Shown: piece after piece, positions 62,691 to 64,000 of the stretch | Position numbering within the stretch: position 1 is the first letter of the stretch | Layout of the letters: the number at the start of each line of letters is the position of its first letter | NCBI RefSeq assembly: GCF_041222825.1 | Contig: NZ_CP139482.1 | Coordinates: 3,787,501-3,851,500 of the forward strand | Reading direction: 5' to 3' | Source of the DNA: Candidatus Thalassolituus haligoni | Lineage (GTDB): Bacteria; Pseudomonadota; Gammaproteobacteria; Pseudomonadales; Oceanobacteraceae | DNA length: 64,000 bases | Translations under genes and position numbers: made by a program | Notes under the pieces: generated by a model | Database searches by the model: none | The model's input: only the letters and a program-made list of their open reading frames with translations | Told to the model about the DNA's origin: nothing

Positions 62691-63605
62691 TTATTCGCCA
62701 CGTGCTGGCAGTGTGATGGTGCCGTTGGCGGCTTCTTCGGCAAACATTTCGGCGGTACGCAGTCCGGCGGCGGTCATGATGTCGAGGTTACCGGCGTATT
62801 TGGGCAGGAAGTCGCCCAGGCCTTCCACTTCCATAAACATGGAGACGCGGTTGCCGTCAAACACCGGGCCGTTGACCAGGCGGTAACCGGGTACGTATTT
62901 TTGTACGTCAGCAACCATGGCGTGAACCGATGCGGTGATGGCATCACGATCCGGTTCGCTTTCGGTGAGGCAGTGGACGGTGTCGCGCATCATCAGTGGC
63001 GGTTCAGCCGGGTTGATGATGATGATGGCTTTGCCTTGTTTGGCACCGCCGACTTTGGACACTGCACCGGCGGTAGTGCGGGTGAATTCGTCGATGTTCT
63101 GGCGGGTGCCGGGGCCAACGGATTTGGACGACACGGTGGCGATGATTTCGCCGTAGTCAACCGCTTGTACGCGGGACACTGCCGCCACCATGGGGATGGT
63201 GGCCTGGCCGCCACAAGTGACCATGTTGACGTTCATTTCGAGGTTTTTGGCGTGCGCGGCAAGGTTCACCGGCGGCACGCAGAACGGGCCAATGGCCGCT
63301 GGGGTGAGGTCGATCATGATCACCCCCAGCGCGTTGAGCTTGCGCGAGTTTTCCGCATGCACGTAGGCGGAGGTGGCGTCAAAGGCGACACGAATGTCGT
63401 CGGCGATTACCTGTTCGAGTATGCCATCGACGCCGGTGGCGCAGGTTTTGATGCCCATCGTGGCGGCGCGTTTGAGGCCTTCGGACTCAGGGTCAATGCC
63501 CACCATCCAGACCGGTTCAATCCATTCGGAACGTTGCATTTTCATCAGCAGGTCGGTGCCGATGTTACCTGGGCCGATGATCACGGCCTTCAATTTTTTA
63601 GACAT
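62691..63605 (-). CDS. dmpF: Acylating acetaldehyde dehydrogenase (copy 2)
   Basis: 304 residues. Rossmann loop [14 protein letters not shown], catalytic Cys131 in [13 protein letters not shown], and [31 protein letters not shown] precedes the ATG, a good ribosome site. It is similar to, but clearly diverged from, copy 1, so the two sets are old paralogues or were acquired separately, and not a recent duplication. It makes acetyl-CoA from acetaldehyde. Confidence 0.94.
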   Translation of the reverse strand: MSKKLKAVIIGPGNIGTDLLMKMQRSEWIEPVWMVGIDPESEGLKRAATMGIKTCATGVDGILEQVIADDIRVAFDATSAYVHAENSRKLNALGVIMIDLTPAAIGPFCVPPVNLAAHAKNLEMNVNMVTCGGQATIPMVAAVSRVQAVDYGEIIATVSSKSVGPGTRQNIDEFTRTTAGAVSKVGGAKQGKAIIIINPAEPPLMMRDTVHCLTESEPDRDAITASVHAMVADVQKYVPGYRLVNGPVFDGNRVSMFMEVEGLGDFLPKYAGNLDIMTAAGLRTAEMFAEEAANGTITLPARGE

Positions 63606-63630
63606 AACATTTCCTCGCTGAGTCTAACGC

Positions 63631-64000
63631 TTATACGAAACGAACAGAGGCAGAACCGATGCCACCAATGGTTACCGACATAAAGTCACCGGCTTTAACC
63701 GGTTCCAGCGGCACCAGCGAACCAGACAGAATGACCTCACCGGCCTTCAGCGGAATACCGAATTCACCCAGGGTGTTGGCCAGCCAGGTAACACAGTTCA
63801 CCGGAGAACCCAGCGCCGCAGCACCCGCACCAGTACTGATGATGGAGCCGTTCTTTTCTACCACCATGCCGCAGGTGGTCAGATCGACATCCAATGGGCT
63901 GACAGCGGTATCGCCGAGCACAAACAGGCCGCACGAGGCATTGTCGGCGACGGTGTCCTGAATCTTGATTTGCCAGTTTTCAATGCGTGAATCGACGATT
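63631..64000 (-). CDS. dmpE: 2-oxopent-4-enoate hydratase (copy 2), C-terminal part
   Basis: The C-terminal 122 or so codons are present; the gene runs off the right edge. IVDSRIENWQIKIQDTVADN, then ASCGLFVLGDTAVSPLDVDL and LSGSLVPLEPVKAGDFMSVT, match the hydratase branch and copy 1. It lies 25 bases upstream of the dehydrogenase gene in the same direction, so it is an early gene of the second lower-pathway operon. Upstream genes such as a dioxygenase would lie outside the window. Confidence 0.9.
   Translation of the reverse strand, partial: IVDSRIENWQIKIQDTVADNASCGLFVLGDTAVSPLDVDLTTCGMVVEKNGSIISTGAGAAALGSPVNCVTWLANTLGEFGIPLKAGEVILSGSLVPLEPVKAGDFMSVTIGGIGSASVRFV

Noticed and set aside
62070..63683. 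537-codon open frame on the plus strand
   Set aside because: It is antisense to the aldolase and acetaldehyde dehydrogenase genes, His- and Gly-rich without domains, and an effect of codon bias on the opposite strand.
1..64000. tRNA or rRNA genes
   Set aside because: No cloverleaf-like or ribosomal RNA segment was recognised by eye on either strand; a covariance scan was not possible.

Overview
The window looks like a chromosomal segment of a marine or environmental gammaproteobacterium. Moderately GC-rich coding DNA, a Pseudomonas-like putrescine (spu/pot) locus, Tat and lipoprotein signals, and two catechol meta-cleavage lower pathways of the dmp/xyl type support this. The sequence alone does not give the genus.

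Layout. 1-5.6 kb: the start of a type III glutamine synthetase; a histidine kinase/response regulator pair with a Tat-exported DUF3047-like protein; and a glutathione peroxidase/OhrR pair with a readable OhrR operator. 5.9-16.4 kb: a polyamine uptake and catabolism locus (GATase, potI-H-G-F, a gamma-glutamylpolyamine synthetase-like gene, a GntR regulator, a spuC-like aminotransferase, a LuxR regulator). It is bracketed on both sides by the same tandem-repeat family and carries three identical TGTGATCACA sites. 16.4-18 kb: an FMN reductase and a LysR gene. 18.3-36.8 kb: an accessory island holding decayed gene copies, an IS110/IS1111-type element inside a small inverted-repeat (MITE-like) element, an AAA ATPase/DUF4276 pair, MntA-HepT, a KGGVGR-type ATPase, an RHS remnant, an ABC exporter with an EF-hand protein and its own two-component system, a decayed IS200/IS605 element, a nucleotidyltransferase with a PD-(D/E)XK-DUF5655 protein, and a Septu-like pair (PtuA/PtuB).

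36.9-54.2 kb: a catabolic region. It has a complete lower meta pathway from 2-hydroxymuconic semialdehyde dehydrogenase to acylating acetaldehyde dehydrogenase, a GlcG-family gene, a NikR-fold regulator lacking all four nickel ligands, a GlnT-like ligase, a creatininase-family amidohydrolase, a SsuABC-type uptake transporter behind a good sigma-54 promoter, a 4-oxalocrotonate tautomerase, catechol 2,3-dioxygenase and an XylT/DmpQ-type ferredoxin. The ferredoxin is separated from the dioxygenase by a second IS110 copy that is itself split by an IS4-family element. 54.7-64 kb: a subtype-B tannase-like lipoprotein, a broken IS5-family transposase, and a second paralogous set of lower-pathway genes with a short-chain dehydrogenase and a ketopantoate-reductase-like gene, running off the right edge.

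The most interesting points are three. Both IS110 copies sit at the same position in the terminal repeat of the MITE-like element and carry, in their long noncoding end, a short match to that target (candidate bridge RNA/seekRNA). The operon combining a ligase, an amidohydrolase and a transporter beside ring-cleavage genes suggests an uncharacterised route for an N-containing aromatic or amine. The island also holds a PD-(D/E)XK-DUF5655 module present both intact and as a decayed duplicate.
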